Made by a program: the position numbers and the translations under genes. From the NCBI GenBank assembly GCA_037576215.1, contig JBANDB010000005.1:1860001-1924000 (forward strand): 64,000 nucleotides of DNA, read 5' to 3'. The stretch is from Armillaria gallica (Eukaryota; Basidiomycota; Agaricomycetes; Agaricales; Physalacriaceae). The notes below the pieces were generated by a model. That model made no database searches, was not told the origin of the DNA, and saw only the letters and a program-made list of their open reading frames with translations. Below are positions 45,101 through 55,839 of the stretch, piece by piece. How positions within the stretch are numbered: the first letter of the stretch is position 1; every line of letters starts with the position of its first letter.

Positions 45101-45162
45101 CCCGTTTCGCAAATGACGGATTCACTGCTCACTTTCGATATAGCTGTGGGGTCTAGGGTCAT
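42160..45162 (-). CDS. NLR-like protein: C2-like domain plus NACHT NTPase
   Basis: Four exons join in frame: 45,162-44,933, 44,875-44,748, 44,701-44,502 and 44,346-42,160 (introns of 57, 46 and 155 bp, GTGAGC/GTACGT/GTGAGT..AG), giving 914 residues. Residues about 28-110 (LTEVEVHDLRASNSSQ, WLIGLSVGNLNASTV, IEFKLFSHRKF, WSRKPLLGHA) resemble a C2-type beta-sandwich as found at the front of many Agaricomycete NLRs. A helical spacer follows. The NTPase has Walker A GLAGTGKS (about 384-391) and Walker B VVIIDGLDE (about 489-497). No WD40, ankyrin or TPR array follows, unlike typical fungal NLRs. Proteins of this type act as intracellular signalling switches in self/non-self or stress responses; that role is inferred here. 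Confidence 0.82.
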
Positions 45163-46171
45163 GTATGTGAGCGGAGGGTATCATAAATATGACTATAAAT
45201 CTGACCGTCTCTCGTCTGTCATTGTTGTTCTGCTTGTGGTGGCTGGAGGGAAAGCGGCTTGCACAGCTCTATGGATGTGAATGTATTCTCGTATTGTGAT
45301 TCATAGATTCCATACTGGTCGACAGGAATATATAGAACTTCACAGCTTCGCACTGCATGGAAGAACACGTGGAAGGGAAGTGATACGCATCGCATTGATC
45401 TTTTCGATCGAAGACCGGAACTCTTGTGGAGATGGAATAACTTCTTGTTCGTATCCCAAAGAATTGTATCCAGTTTAATAAGGCGGAACTGCACGTCAAA
45501 TGTATCGTCCAATACGATCGGTCCCCGAGATCCGAAGATACCTCCACTTCACGTTGATTGGAGGATAGCAGTGACGCCGAAGGAGGGTAAAGTATGATGG
45601 TAGACCATCGACAATTCACAGAAGCATAGGATGAGAAAGGCGGCAGAATACATCCGAATATCGTAATCTAGCGCCAATTCGATGAGCAGCAAACAGTAAA
45701 TATGTTTCGCTAAAAGCAGAACATGATATCCCCTTGGGGCTGATTTCTGGTAGAGAACAGTTTAACGCCCTTTAATAGCGCTGTCATTCGAAGACTAAAC
45801 ATGTCACGGGGAATATTTTCCTCGTCCTTGTCTGCGCGCGCCTCCGATTTTTTTTGAATGATGATTCGAACGCTCTTTTATAGAAACCGTATATTCTCTA
45901 CCATAGATCGATCATTACCTCTCCAACACTGGGTCATACAAAACAAACGTCAGTGAAACATTCAAACCTGTCGATGACATTACTCACGTCTTCTCTCTTC
46001 CATCGCGGGTCCCGAGAACGCTACGTAATTGGGATCCCATAAGGTTTGGCATCATCTCCCAACCCATTCACCTTGGTCGGCATTGGACTTGTGTCCAGAA
46101 TCGATTCATGTTTCCTCTTTTTTATTTTCCACCTTCGCGCACGATCCACACGGGAGCGCCTTCATAATGGT
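45163..46171. other. Upstream region of the NACHT gene, no other gene seen
   Basis: This should contain the promoter and 5' leader of the NACHT gene. Frames of 60-116 codons exist on both strands but have no recognisable motifs or splice chain. No repeat shared with other parts of the window was spotted. Confidence 0.45.
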
Positions 46172-46173
46172 TA

Positions 46174-46210
46174 GTGTTGCCGAGCTGTCTCAGGCAGGTT
46201 TCCGTTTTGC
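46174..46210 (+). repeat. Left terminal inverted repeat
   Basis: Reads inward GTGTTGCCGAGCTGTCTCAG and continues CAGGTTT. Its partner is 48,311-48,347 on the other strand. Confidence 0.8.
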
Positions 46211-47373
46211 GTAACAGTGTATAACGTGAGCGGCTTTAAGACACGGCTCTGGGTCCGGATTATAGACCTATTTTTAGCGCCGCCTCCGGTCTGGTGTACT
46301 TTGATAACTGTTCATACCACACTGAAGGTAGATACTACCGCATGATTTAGATGTTATATAGTTGGACTGGTTGCTGCTTACCGCCCGTACATATAGTGAG
46401 GGGCTCGTGAGCATTTGATCCTTAAGTACACTCGTAGCGCGTACCACTTTCGTGCTTACTAAGTACAATCTTGTAGACAGACGCGAAATGAAGATTAGCT
46501 GAGGGCGAAAGGGAGAAATGTTAGAATGTGTGTATTCGTATTCTCCCCTAATAGAGCACATATTTTGTAGCCCATTGTATCAGTTGCCTACTAAGTCCGA
46601 TGTACTTATTCCTGCTACGTTAGTAGTAGGTCTTATAGAGGGATGATGGTTTCTGAGATTTGACGAAAAGCCGAAGTCCGATGTCAACAAAATTCCTATT
46701 TACGGAAAAATCTCCCGGCCTAGTGCTGAGATATTTCCTGTAAAGTAAAATATTCGGTGTGGCGATGACTTGGCTTGTCACTGTCTACATGTGACTGTCC
46801 GTTACTATCACGCTCGCCATGGAGTTGATCGGCCGAAGCTTCGTCTGCCTGGGATTCTGTGAGAAAATGTGAGCTGGTGGCAAGGGGCTACCGGAATGAA
46901 AAAAATGACATAGGGTCGATTAAAAATTTCGTGCACTAGCGCTGGACCTACCTACCTCCACGTGACCAAAATGATGTCATACACTCCACATTGAGCTGAA
47001 TATGGAGCGAAAATGGGAAATTATGTCGCATTCATGTACTATTATTCAACCGAATATCATTTTGATTACAATCTGAGTCATTTCTAGTCAGATAAGTAAA
47101 GCACATGAATTTGGAGACATGATGTCATATGCTGACTCATGATGGCAGTGCCGCCAATACTTTGTCTATTCTCAATGTTGTACTGCACAAGCATTATAAA
47201 CATTGTAGGTCTATTGATTAGACATATTGTCACTTGAATGTCTCACCTTTTTACATTTGGAAGGCAGTTTTGAGGCCATTTGAGGAGGGTCAACTTTTTT
47301 TTTTTTGGGCCTGCCGGCCCAACCTACCTACCTACCCGGTGTTCCGGGCCGCAATTCCGGTAGCCCCTTGGCT

Positions 47374-47395
47374 GGTGGCGGCGTCAGCCGCCACC
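47374..47395. repeat. Perfect hairpin GGTGGCGGC/GCCGCCACC
   Basis: A nine-base perfect stem with a four-base GTCA loop, in a GC-rich patch (47,318-47,400) that follows a run of T and a 'cctacctacctacc' repeat. The patch contrasts sharply with the AT-rich DNA around it and may be the end of a small element nested in the TIR element. Confidence 0.65.
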
Positions 47396-48310
47396 GAGCG
47401 AATCTTTTTCGAGCAGTGCCTACTTAATAAGTACTTCCAGTTTGAGGTTTGATCGATGATAAGTTCTTTGTACAAAGTCAGATTAGAATTACCATGATTG
47501 AAACTCTCTTGAAGAGTCTTCTGCAGAACTCAAGGATATTCAGAAAGGTAACACAAAGATACTATTATACTTTCAAGGGGAGTAAACGTAGCAGGCTCTG
47601 CCCCTGATGTGGGCCTTGCAAGCGTTATGGCAAGAAATGCCGTCTTTCAAATGGCTCCAGTATCATTTAATAAATAAAATTTGACGCAGTATCTGGCTTC
47701 ATAATAATTCAGAGATTACCATCACTCAAATTTGTTGTTCCCCTTAAATTCTATGATCGTTCAATTCCACCATTACTTCGGAAGTAGTGCACCTGACGAA
47801 AGCATACCTACTCGATAATACTACCTTGCATACGCCGATTGACCTGTGACCTCTTTCCGAAATGATAGTATCAGCAACTCCTCTGTATATTACCGGCTTA
47901 GAGTTTAAGCCGGCGGCCATACAGTGAACCATACTCTCACGGCGCGAGACCATTTCTCTTCGGATTCAAAAATTCATACTACCAGTGTTTGTTCACTCTA
48001 ATGTCGCGTCGATACCCGTCGTTTCCTGGCCCCGTCGGCCCCGGATCCGGACCACCGTAGCGCGGAACATTTTGATCAATGCCAGTTAAGCTTAGCTTTA
48101 TTATGTTAAAGATCTTACAGGAAAAATATCAACGACTCGCCATTATAGGTTTTTATGAGAGTAGACAACATGTTCAGGAATGAGAATACTGTGTAAATAC
48201 ATGTTTTCCACAATAAAAAGCCCTCATTTTTTCCTAGAAACAACGACAGATCTATTTTTATCCCTCAGAAGGAGGCACATCCTCAAGCCGAACAGAGCGA
48301 TTCTCACAAT

Positions 48311-48347
48311 GCAAATCGAAAACCTGCCTGAGACAGCTCGGCAACAC
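48311..48347 (-). repeat. Right terminal inverted repeat
   Basis: Minus-strand copy of the left end, identical over the outer 28 bases. Confidence 0.8.
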
Positions 48348-48349
48348 TA

Positions 48350-49195
48350 CTCGTCCCATGATGAGCAGAGGTTGTGAATTGGGGGAAGTAACGATAATGT
48401 TGTACGGGATGCGTAGGTCTATAAACGTTGTCAAGAACGGTGTCTGACTATGGCGCCGATTGATCTTGGTGGGGCGCTAGGACTGGGAATTATGTAAATG
48501 GGAAGCCTAAAATCGTGTAGTAATACGTCGCGGTGATTTGGTAGGGTTTGGGTGGTCGACGCGAATAAACCATGCTACCCTCCGGACGTAGCTCCGATCC
48601 CCGCCGCGCACTGTTAAACATTGGAGAATTAGAATCTTGAAATCGATAAAATACCGGAATACGAACGAAAAGGGCTCCTTTGAGAACATAATATAAAAGT
48701 CGCCAGCCTTCTGAATCATCTTCCGCATGCCAGACGTGTACGTGTTTCGCTCGCAAGGAAACCAACTTGAAGTTGTCCTACGCAAGTCGATGTTATCTTT
48801 TCTCGTTATAAGAGAGCTGAGAAAGGATAAAGTAAAGGAGAGGACCGTACCGAACGGCATTGCACATATACCAATAACACATTTGACAGTACTTGGTAGG
48901 ACCCTGCGCTCTGCTTGTAACGTTTCCTCGTGGACGGCGACCTTTCATCGCTGCTCGGGGCACGGAGTCTCCGAAGTAAAGAGTATAAATCTCATGCTCA
49001 CATCGGTAACCTGTAGGAAAAATTAGGAAAAAAAAACATGTGTCAAAGGAAAAGGGACGCACGAGAATTAGAATGTCCGTGAATCATGCAGCATGCCATT
49101 GTCTCCACTAGGGTCCTTCTCTCATGATTCCCCTTCTTCCAAAGTCACATCTCAGTGCCAAAATCAGGTCCCCGAGGCAAGCTCGGCTGATCTAG
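48350..49195. other. Intergenic, no gene seen
   Basis: Between the TIR element and the second duplicated block. Two overlapping minus frames (91 and 117 codons, 48,490-48,860) exist but show no family motif; their compositions look incidental. Confidence 0.45.
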
Positions 49196-49199
49196 TTCA

Positions 49200-49935
49200 G
49201 CACTGCAGGACTGCGACTGCCGATATCGCGTGAGAGAGGGCGATGCAGATATTGGAGGATGTCGTTGATTGAAGTGGACGTTTCGGGGCTTTGGTGAGGT
49301 AGCCTTCGATGGCAGCTACGTAGACCAATCGAGCATTGCGTTCTTCATGTGAGTTGATGATGCGAGACAGTGTGAAGAAGATGCTGGAAAGGAAGGAGTT
49401 CGAGCTCGAGCAGAATATCGTCGGGCTACACCAAGAGGAAGTCGACGAGACCGCAGTTGAAGAACACTTTATGGTAATCGACGTGTCTGTGGGATGGCGG
49501 TTCGTTGATATTCGGTGGCTGAGGTCGATGCCTGTGGGGTTCTGGATGTCGCCTGTGAACTTGGAGTGATCTATTATTACCGATACAGAAACGGCAAGCG
49601 AGCTCGTAGTGGACAGGAGGGATTCACAAGCGCCTTCAATGCGAATGTCCAACCGCCACTGGAAGAGGAGTTAATATCATTACTGCGAAGGAAGTATGTA
49701 GGATGACATACCCTCATGCCTGCTGGGATGCAGGAGATACCAGGCGAGATCTCTATTTATAGCGGCGAGGACGTGAGAAGCCAGGCAAGAGGGCCTTGTA
49801 TTCGACAGAGACACAACTGTCGATGAGATGTCGAGAATTAGCACTGCAGAAACAGGGCAGAGTCAATGTACGCACTATGGTCACTTCGCCTTCCAACCGT
49901 TCCAAAGCCTGCACCTAACCGACGTGTGATGCAAT
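49200..49935 (+). repeat. Module R, copy 4
   Basis: It contains a 77-codon plus frame (49,336-49,569) with KKMLERKEFELEQNIVGLHQEEVDE, then the ANVQPPLEEELISLLRRK peptide (to 49,706) and the FAFQPFQSLHLTDV peptide at about 49,885. Order and spacing match copies 2 and 3. It marks the left end of the right-hand duplicated block. Confidence 0.5.
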
Positions 49936-49999
49936 ATCGTTCATTGAGAACGTCTCCTTCCCGGTTAAGTTGCAGAATACCCCGAAGCGTTGGAGAAGG

Positions 50000-51140
50000 T
50001 GATCTGGCAATGAGGAAGCGATGGACGCGTTCAAAAAAGCAGCCACATCGGACCGAGCCGGACATTGCCGAAGCCGTTCTCCTCTGCCCTCTAAACAAAT
50101 AGTATCTCTTCATCGCTTGAATGAAATCACGTCTCCCAAAACTCTTCGACCCCGTGTTTCCGTCATAGTTCTTTTCGCTGTGCACGAATATTTTCATTTG
50201 GAGGATCGTCCTTCGTGGACAGATGTACGTGGAGACAAGTGTAGATCGCGCTTTTGGCCTCCAAAGCTCCACCATCCGCTTCCAAGAACTCCCCTGATAT
50301 TCACGACGACCTCCCGGCCGCAGGATGGGAGTAAGCGTCTCTCAGCGTCCTTGCCTTCAAGCGAGATGGATGGCCTGTACCGGCTATATGTCATTCCAGC
50401 TATGGTTCATACAGCACATCGCGAACTCTATGACGGTCCTCGATGAGTGTAGGCATTCGGCACGAAGGACTTGGTGCAGCTACACCCTTCGAATCATGGA
50501 TGCACTGGTGAGTTGATAGTTTTTCCCATTACACGCGGCTCTCATGATGAGCCAGTTCTCGCTTGAATTATTGGTGTCCTACAGGAGGAGTGGACAAGCG
50601 GCTTCGATGTTCGGTCACTCCAAATTCCAACCGGGCGTCCTCATTCTATTCTACCTAAGCGATACCGGACCATCTCCTCGTCCTTGAGCCTTTTTCTTTG
50701 ACAAGGATACTGTACTCCCGGATTTATAACGACGTAGGTTTTCCTGTCTCTTTCCGGGCAGAGCTTATCTATATACTGTTCAAAGATGCCAAGTCTTTCG
50801 AATTCACTGCAAAAGGAACGCCATCTTGAAAGCGTACGCGCAAGAAATGCAAGAGTGGCGCAGACGGATGTCGGTATTCCTCAGCTGTGCAATGTCAAGT
50901 GCGGAAGATAGGCGGCACTCTACTAAGTTGTTGCTGGAGACGATAGGTATGTTCGACATTCCCGTTTGGTTCAGCGTTCTCAACTATCTGAAACTCAATT
51001 CTTCGTGAACTCCAAAGTAGCCATCGGGGCGCTCGTACATATTTTCGTGCTTCTGTCCCCGCTATGTGTGCCTTCATACGGCGGGTGCACAAAGTGATGA
51101 AGGAAGCGTATCCCGAAATCGACTCTGTCCCTGACATCTA
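50000..51140 (+). pseudogene. Module N, copy 4
   Basis: Open pieces are shared with other copies: EMDGLYRLYVIPAMVHTAHRELYDGPR (50,365-50,446), KDLVQLHPSN at about 50,470, KAYAQEMQEWRRRMSVFLS (from 50,826) with KLLLETIGMFDIPVWFSVLNYL, and RRVHKVMKEAYPEIDSVPD at about 51,080-51,135. The WFSVLNYL and GALVHIFVLLSPL stretches are hydrophobic and suggest membrane segments. Stops separate the pieces; introns may explain some, but the N-terminal half is clearly broken. Function unknown. Confidence 0.45.
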
Positions 51141-51144
51141 AGCT

Positions 51145-52250
51145 AACAGATAACGAGAAGGATAGTCTGTGTGTTATTTCAGCTATGGTCCATACATCAC
51201 GACGCGAACCCTACGACGGTCCTTGATGGAGTGTAGGCGAAGGACTTGGTGCAGCTACGCCCTTCGAATCGGAACGCACTGGTGAGTTGATAGTTTTTCT
51301 CATTACACACGGCTCTCATATCGGGGGTCCCGGTCAGTTCTCGCTTGAATCATTGGTGTCCTCTTCGGTTTACAGGAAGGGTGGACAAGCGTATAGCAGC
51401 AGCTTTTATGTTCGGTCGCTCCAGATTCCAACCGGGCATCCTCGTTCTTGAGCCTTTTTCTTCGACAAGGGTACTGTACTCCCGGATTTATAAGGAGGTG
51501 GGTTTTCCTGTCTATCGCTTGTTGGGCCTCGCTAATCTATATATTGTTCAAAGATGATCATTGTTGCCAAAAACGCCATCTTGAAAAGCATACGAGCAAG
51601 AGTGGCGCATTACTCCCCAACTGTGCACTTTGAAGAATGTCGCGCAAGTGCGGTCAAGATAGGCGACACCCTTTGTTGCTGGAGGCGAAAGGTCAAGCCT
51701 ATCGACGAGCTGGATCCCACTTTGGACAATCTTACGACTTTTGTTAGTGCTGCGAAAGATAGGCATCATAGGTATGTTAGCCATTTCCGTTTGGTTTAGC
51801 ATTCTTAATCATCGCACCCACAGCATAACAGCGACTTCCATCCAAAGCCCAGCACTCCCACATTTTCGTGTTTATATCGCCGTACGAGTTGCCGAGAGTG
51901 ATGAAGGAAGCGTATCCCGAAACCGAATCTGTCCCTGACGTTACGGGAAGGTGACCCTTGATCATGCTCCAGCTCTCTTTACCCAGCAGTTGAGGCGTTT
52001 CTTCGCCAACAAATTCTGGACGGCAGTTTGGATTATGAACGATTCTCTGCGAGATGGCGGCGTTCAAGATCAAAGTGGAACGGTCCATACCCCTACTCGG
52101 TATCTGTCGTGAAACTGAGGACGAGGTCGTTCAAGCGACCATGCTTTTCGGCGATCTGCTAACCCGGAGTGGTGGAGAACATACAGACACGCGGGTGTGA
52201 CGCTCCCGCGGTCCAAGTCGATGCGTAGAGGAGGCGGCCCATACCGTCAA
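51145..52250 (+). pseudogene. Module N, copy 5 (tandem partner of copy 4)
   Basis: The best-preserved 5' part: after the 'cccttcgaatcggaacgcactggtgagttg' landmark, which looks like an exon end plus GTGAGT donor, the frame at 51,345-51,557 reads GRVDKRIAAAFMFGRSRFQPGILVLEPF then SRIYKEVGFPVYRLLGL. The continuation in another frame has KSIRARVAHYSPTVHFEE. The 3' part holds VMKEAYPETESVPD, ALFTQQLRRFFANKF and AVWIMNDSLRDGGVQDQSG. Copies 4 and 5 stand head to tail about 0.8-1.0 kb apart. Confidence 0.45.
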
Positions 52251-52429
52251 GGCATATCTCACTGCCATCATCGCCGAATTTGTCTAGAAGACGAGATGCG
52301 TGCTACCTCGATAGTGCAGTGTATGATTGCGCCACTTACAGTCGCCATGGTCTTCACACTACGCACATGGCCTTTATCCCTTCATCTTGTTTTCGTCAGT
52401 TCAAACCTTCGAAACCGCGGGACTCGTCG

Positions 52430-52890
52430 GCCCATCCGCCCATCGCGATGAACTGACAACCAGTGCGATGACTATTACTGGATATTTCTTCCACGTAGAG
52501 AATCCTGTTACGGTTAGAGCACGGGACACGGTATCCCATCCCGTGACGATGGGCTCATTCTTCGAATCCAGTCCCTCACAGCCGCTAGGATTCTCTACTC
52601 AACCTCCTACGTTCGATATCGACTATCCCGCGCTTCGAAGGTTTGGGGTCCCGGGGATACTCGTGTAGGCAAGGTTGATTGATGTGATCGTCGTCATCAA
52701 GGTCTGGCTGGCAATGCATCGAAGGTGGGGAGCTTGCTCCGTCGCTCTCGTGGGTCTTTGTGACTCCTTGGCTAGGTGCTTGCCAACGTATGATCACGTT
52801 GTACAAGTGGAAGGAGAGCCGAAGAATTATGAACAAAGGTTGCTGATGGCTAATTCGCGAGAAGGGCAGAAATTCCGTGTCATTCGCACA
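52430..52890 (+). pseudogene. Family M, decayed copy j
   Basis: Blocks present are FFHVENPVTV (about 52,485-52,515), a GLCDSLARCLPTYDHVV stretch and VEGEPKNYEQRLLMANSREGQ (52,755-52,870), equivalent to GLCNTLTSCLQMFDCVV and AEGEPVRYERRLFMANEM in the intact minus-strand copy. The central membrane core is mostly deleted. Partner of 7,050-7,690. Confidence 0.65.
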
Positions 52891-52939
52891 GTATTCCTTC
52901 CTGAAGGCTATTCTAGACAAGCAAATTTATCTTTGACAT

Positions 52940-53724
52940 ATGCTGGTCTCGTATCATCCGAGCTTCAAGTTTTTGATGCTAGACATAGTGGCGACGACCA
53001 CAAGTGTCAATTCCGATGCCTTTCTACATCCACCAGCTGCTCAGTTCTTCGTGCGAGGAACATCTCCGCAGCGTATTGTTTATCTTGATGATACGTTTTT
53101 CCTCCCGGATACGTCATCTGTCTGACGACGACTGACATCCCTTCATCGTATCGTCGGGATGATTTATACAACCCACTTCCAACAGTTGCAACAGTCACTA
53201 CAACATCCTGGCCCTCGCCCACCTCCGCATATCGTTGGAAGCTCACGGAGAACAGACGGGAATAATATCCCTTGAGAGGGATGAACTTCCGTTGCAGATC
53301 TTCGTGGCTGAACCGGTATGCGAATATTACCGCAGCGTGATACAATGTCCAGCAGCCCCCCTCGAACGCGCAATCTCCGTGTGGACCTCAGAACTCGTTG
53401 CAAGTGGAGAGCCCTTGGCTAACTGACGCTATTGGCATTTAAACTGGTTGATACCATTACGTCCTATCAGCGCCTTTCTAACCCGTCCGACAGAAGCACC
53501 AACGATTCATGCTTCCTGGAGATCGGATTCGAGGTCCACACTTCTTATTCGGATGCGCGCACCATCGTTACGTGAGGCAGCCAATGCCCTTCGTTCAGGA
53601 ACCAACTGAATATGCCTTTGACGCCCAGCAACCGATTTTTCCAAGCCCGTTGTCAGCGGTGCCACTGTCACGGCAAACTACGCTAAGGACTCAGGAAGCG
53701 CCGATGAATAGGTTGGGGGTCTAG
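52940..53724 (+). pseudogene. Module Q gene, copy 2, with internal deletion
   Basis: SVNSDAFLHPPAAQFFVRG and TSPQRIVYLDDTFFLPD (to 53,125) and an open 63-codon piece (53,235-53,426, RDELPLQIFVAEPVCEYYRSV) are better preserved than in copy 1. The 3' end is shorter: relative to copy 1 about 166 bp, including the 58-bp intron, is missing between 'gacgcc' and 'accgattttt'. A GCC at both borders suggests microhomology-mediated deletion. The remaining tail is read in another frame. Confidence 0.5.
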
Positions 53725-53844
53725 TAGCAGACATGAGGCCTTCGTATTTTCTTCAAGCCTGACAGAAACTATCAGTATGAGTAATCGCTAGATCGATGAA
53801 AGGCATCGTGGGCTCGGTAACAATAACACCGAATCTGTCGGACT

Positions 53845-55032
53845 ATGCACCCTGTAGAGGAGTATAATATTGTCAAGAGCTGCAGCTTTGCGCAATCCAA
53901 GTCTTCCTCGCGCTCCGTCATGTTCAACAAATCGTCTATCTCCCGGGGCATCACTCTTGAATCTGCTGGGCTCGTTGCCCTAGCAGATCTCGGTACCGTC
54001 GCAGTGAGGACGGCTCTGATGGGTACGGCGTCCTGGCTTGACATCCTTGTCCTTGCCCCAGGGATGCATCGACAGCAATCCGCCGACGAGGTCAATCGCG
54101 GTGAATTTCCAAAAACTGGCTCATTGACCAACGGATACGTTTTCCGTGTGGAGAACCCCGCCACGGTCAGCTACCTCCAACGCATTGGCCATACCGGATA
54201 CCTCGTCAGCGCTGTCGTCGAGCGAATACAGAATTCCAAGGGTTCAAAAAACCCTTATCTCGATCTATCCCCTCCACAATATCACACGTTCTACACTGCC
54301 GGGGTTTCCATGGCTCTGCTATATCTTTTATGTCCGATATTGACCATTATCGTCTTCGCGCTCGTGGGCTCCATCAGGGATTGGTGGGCGCTAGCGGTCT
54401 TGGGGATGCTTGTTCTATCTAGAACAATCAACGTGTTCGTCATAAAGCGGAGAGCTTCAGACTCGAGTGTTTGGAAGGGGGCAGAAGAGAAGGGCAAAGG
54501 AGACCTTCTCGTTGTTTTGAGTCAGGATCGCTGGATTCGCTTGCAGGGGGACATATCTGATGTAAAGCGGGTGACGGCAGGCCAGTGGCTACGGGACACG
54601 GATCGAGTGGAGAGCCTGGCCGTAGGGGTTGCTACGCTGTTGGTATACGCAGCTGCAGCTCTTGCCGGTAATGCATCGACCATTGGGAGCTTACTCGTTG
54701 CATGTTTGCTGCTTTGCTCTGTCGCTCTCTTGGCCCTCTGTAATTCCTTCACGCACTGTCTGCAAATGTACGATTGCATCGTACAGGAGGGCGAAAGGCC
54801 GAGGAAGCAGTACGGCAGGAGGTTGGAAATGGTCAAAGCACTCGTCAAGGAGATTAAGAAGGGCGGGGAGCAAGAATGCGAGTCGGGCGCATGGGCTATT
54901 AATATGCAGCTCATCCAGAAAATCGAAGAACTGGATAAAATCTCCCTGCCTGAGGGCTTGACGACTGATTATTCCAAGGAACCGAAGCCCTCCGATAGTG
55001 TATCTATTTCTAGTGTTGCCGCGATGTGTTGA
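53845..55032 (+). CDS. Family M integral-membrane protein, intact copy k
   Basis: An open frame of 395 codons. The homologous start is probably ATG 53,920 (MFNKSSIS), giving 370 residues; the upstream 25 codons are also open in pseudogene copy e. It has MGTASWLDILVLAPGMHRQQ, GYVFRVENPATVSYLQ, a longer loop (NSKGSKNPYLDLSPPQY), the hydrophobic pair SMALLYLLCPILTIIVFALV and WALAVLGMLVLSRTINVFV, LLVVLSQDRWIRLQGD, VTAGQWLRDTDRV, the second pair (LLVYAAAALAG, LLVACLLLCSVALLALC) and an acidic/basic tail rich in KEIKKGG..SKEPKPSD. It is the likely source or sister of the pseudogene at 8,803-14,481. Function unknown; predicted membrane protein. Confidence 0.82.
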   Translation: MHPVEEYNIVKSCSFAQSKSSSRSVMFNKSSISRGITLESAGLVALADLGTVAVRTALMGTASWLDILVLAPGMHRQQSADEVNRGEFPKTGSLTNGYVFRVENPATVSYLQRIGHTGYLVSAVVERIQNSKGSKNPYLDLSPPQYHTFYTAGVSMALLYLLCPILTIIVFALVGSIRDWWALAVLGMLVLSRTINVFVIKRRASDSSVWKGAEEKGKGDLLVVLSQDRWIRLQGDISDVKRVTAGQWLRDTDRVESLAVGVATLLVYAAAALAGNASTIGSLLVACLLLCSVALLALCNSFTHCLQMYDCIVQEGERPRKQYGRRLEMVKALVKEIKKGGEQECESGAWAINMQLIQKIEELDKISLPEGLTTDYSKEPKPSDSVSISSVAAMC

Positions 55033-55835
55033 CCAGGACTTTAACCCTTTAATTGTATTCCTACTAATTAATCCTTGTACGATTTTAACGGTTCTCGATA
55101 CAGGCATGACTACTTTCGACACAATAGTCCATTTTAAACTGGCGTGAACATAAGTCTAAAGCGGGGATCATCCAGCGCCGTACGAGTGATTCACGACGAG
55201 GTAATAGCTGAACCCTGAATGGAGACAAGATGCTTTCAGAGGAGGCAAATGGCGAAGCATGCCCTCGTCAGGTTGGATCATCGATCCCATCGCCGGAGGC
55301 TGAGTCGATAAATACGCACGCAAACCAGAAACCTACGACAGCAACAGAAATACTCAAGATGAACAAAGCGGTTCCACGATGTCGATGAGATTGTAACTTT
55401 GGAAACCCAAAACCCATTGCGATGGTGCATCATCCCGGGAAAAGGGTCCCGACTCGTACATACACTCACTACAATCTCAGCCCCGTCGTAGTCGTGTATG
55501 TAGCGTCTGTCTACGAGAGACTACCTGACTCGTTTGGAGACCATCATGGCTGGCCTGAAAGATATGTATGGATGCCTTCGCTCAGAAGCCTTGGAGATTC
55601 GAGACCGTCAGATGAGAATCGTTCAGAGGAGTTCAGTATATTAAAGGATGTACCTGAGGCGAAGGAATAAGAAACAACTAGTTGTGACGCACATATCAAC
55701 GCACGGACTACCCAGACAGAAAACAGGCTGCTCTTTCTACTCACTCGTTCGTGGAATATCGTCTGTTTTCGCAGATAGATGTATGTGTGGACTGTTTACT
55801 ACCGATAATATCCATCTCTCATACCGTACAGACTG
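55033..55835. other. 3' flank of copy k, then a short dispersed repeat
   Basis: To about 55,210 it matches 14,482-14,660. At 55,670-55,745, on the minus strand, KSSLFSVWVVRALICASQL is nearly the same as KSSLFSVCVVRAVICASQL at 60,783-60,842 on the plus strand, a dispersed sequence of about 75 bp. No complete gene is supported. Confidence 0.5.
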
Positions 55836-55839
55836 TCCA

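Larger units (their letters stand above)
46174..48347. mobile_element. 2.17 kb non-coding TIR element
   Basis: The ends are inverted copies of GTGTTGCCGAGCTGTCTCAG plus eight further identical bases, then about nine with two mismatches. Each end is bordered by TA (46,172-46,173 and 48,348-48,349), suggesting a TA target duplication as in Tc1/mariner-type elements. The interior has no frame longer than 95 codons and no DDE-type motif, so this is a non-autonomous element. An AT-rich interior encloses a GC-rich patch with a strong hairpin. The near-identical inverted ends suggest fairly recent movement. Confidence 0.75.

Noticed and set aside
4240..51290. Recurrent 'cccttcgaatcggaacg' resembling a tRNA B-box
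   Set aside because: It contains TTCGAATC but no matching A-box or cloverleaf could be drawn around it, and it recurs only as part of module N.
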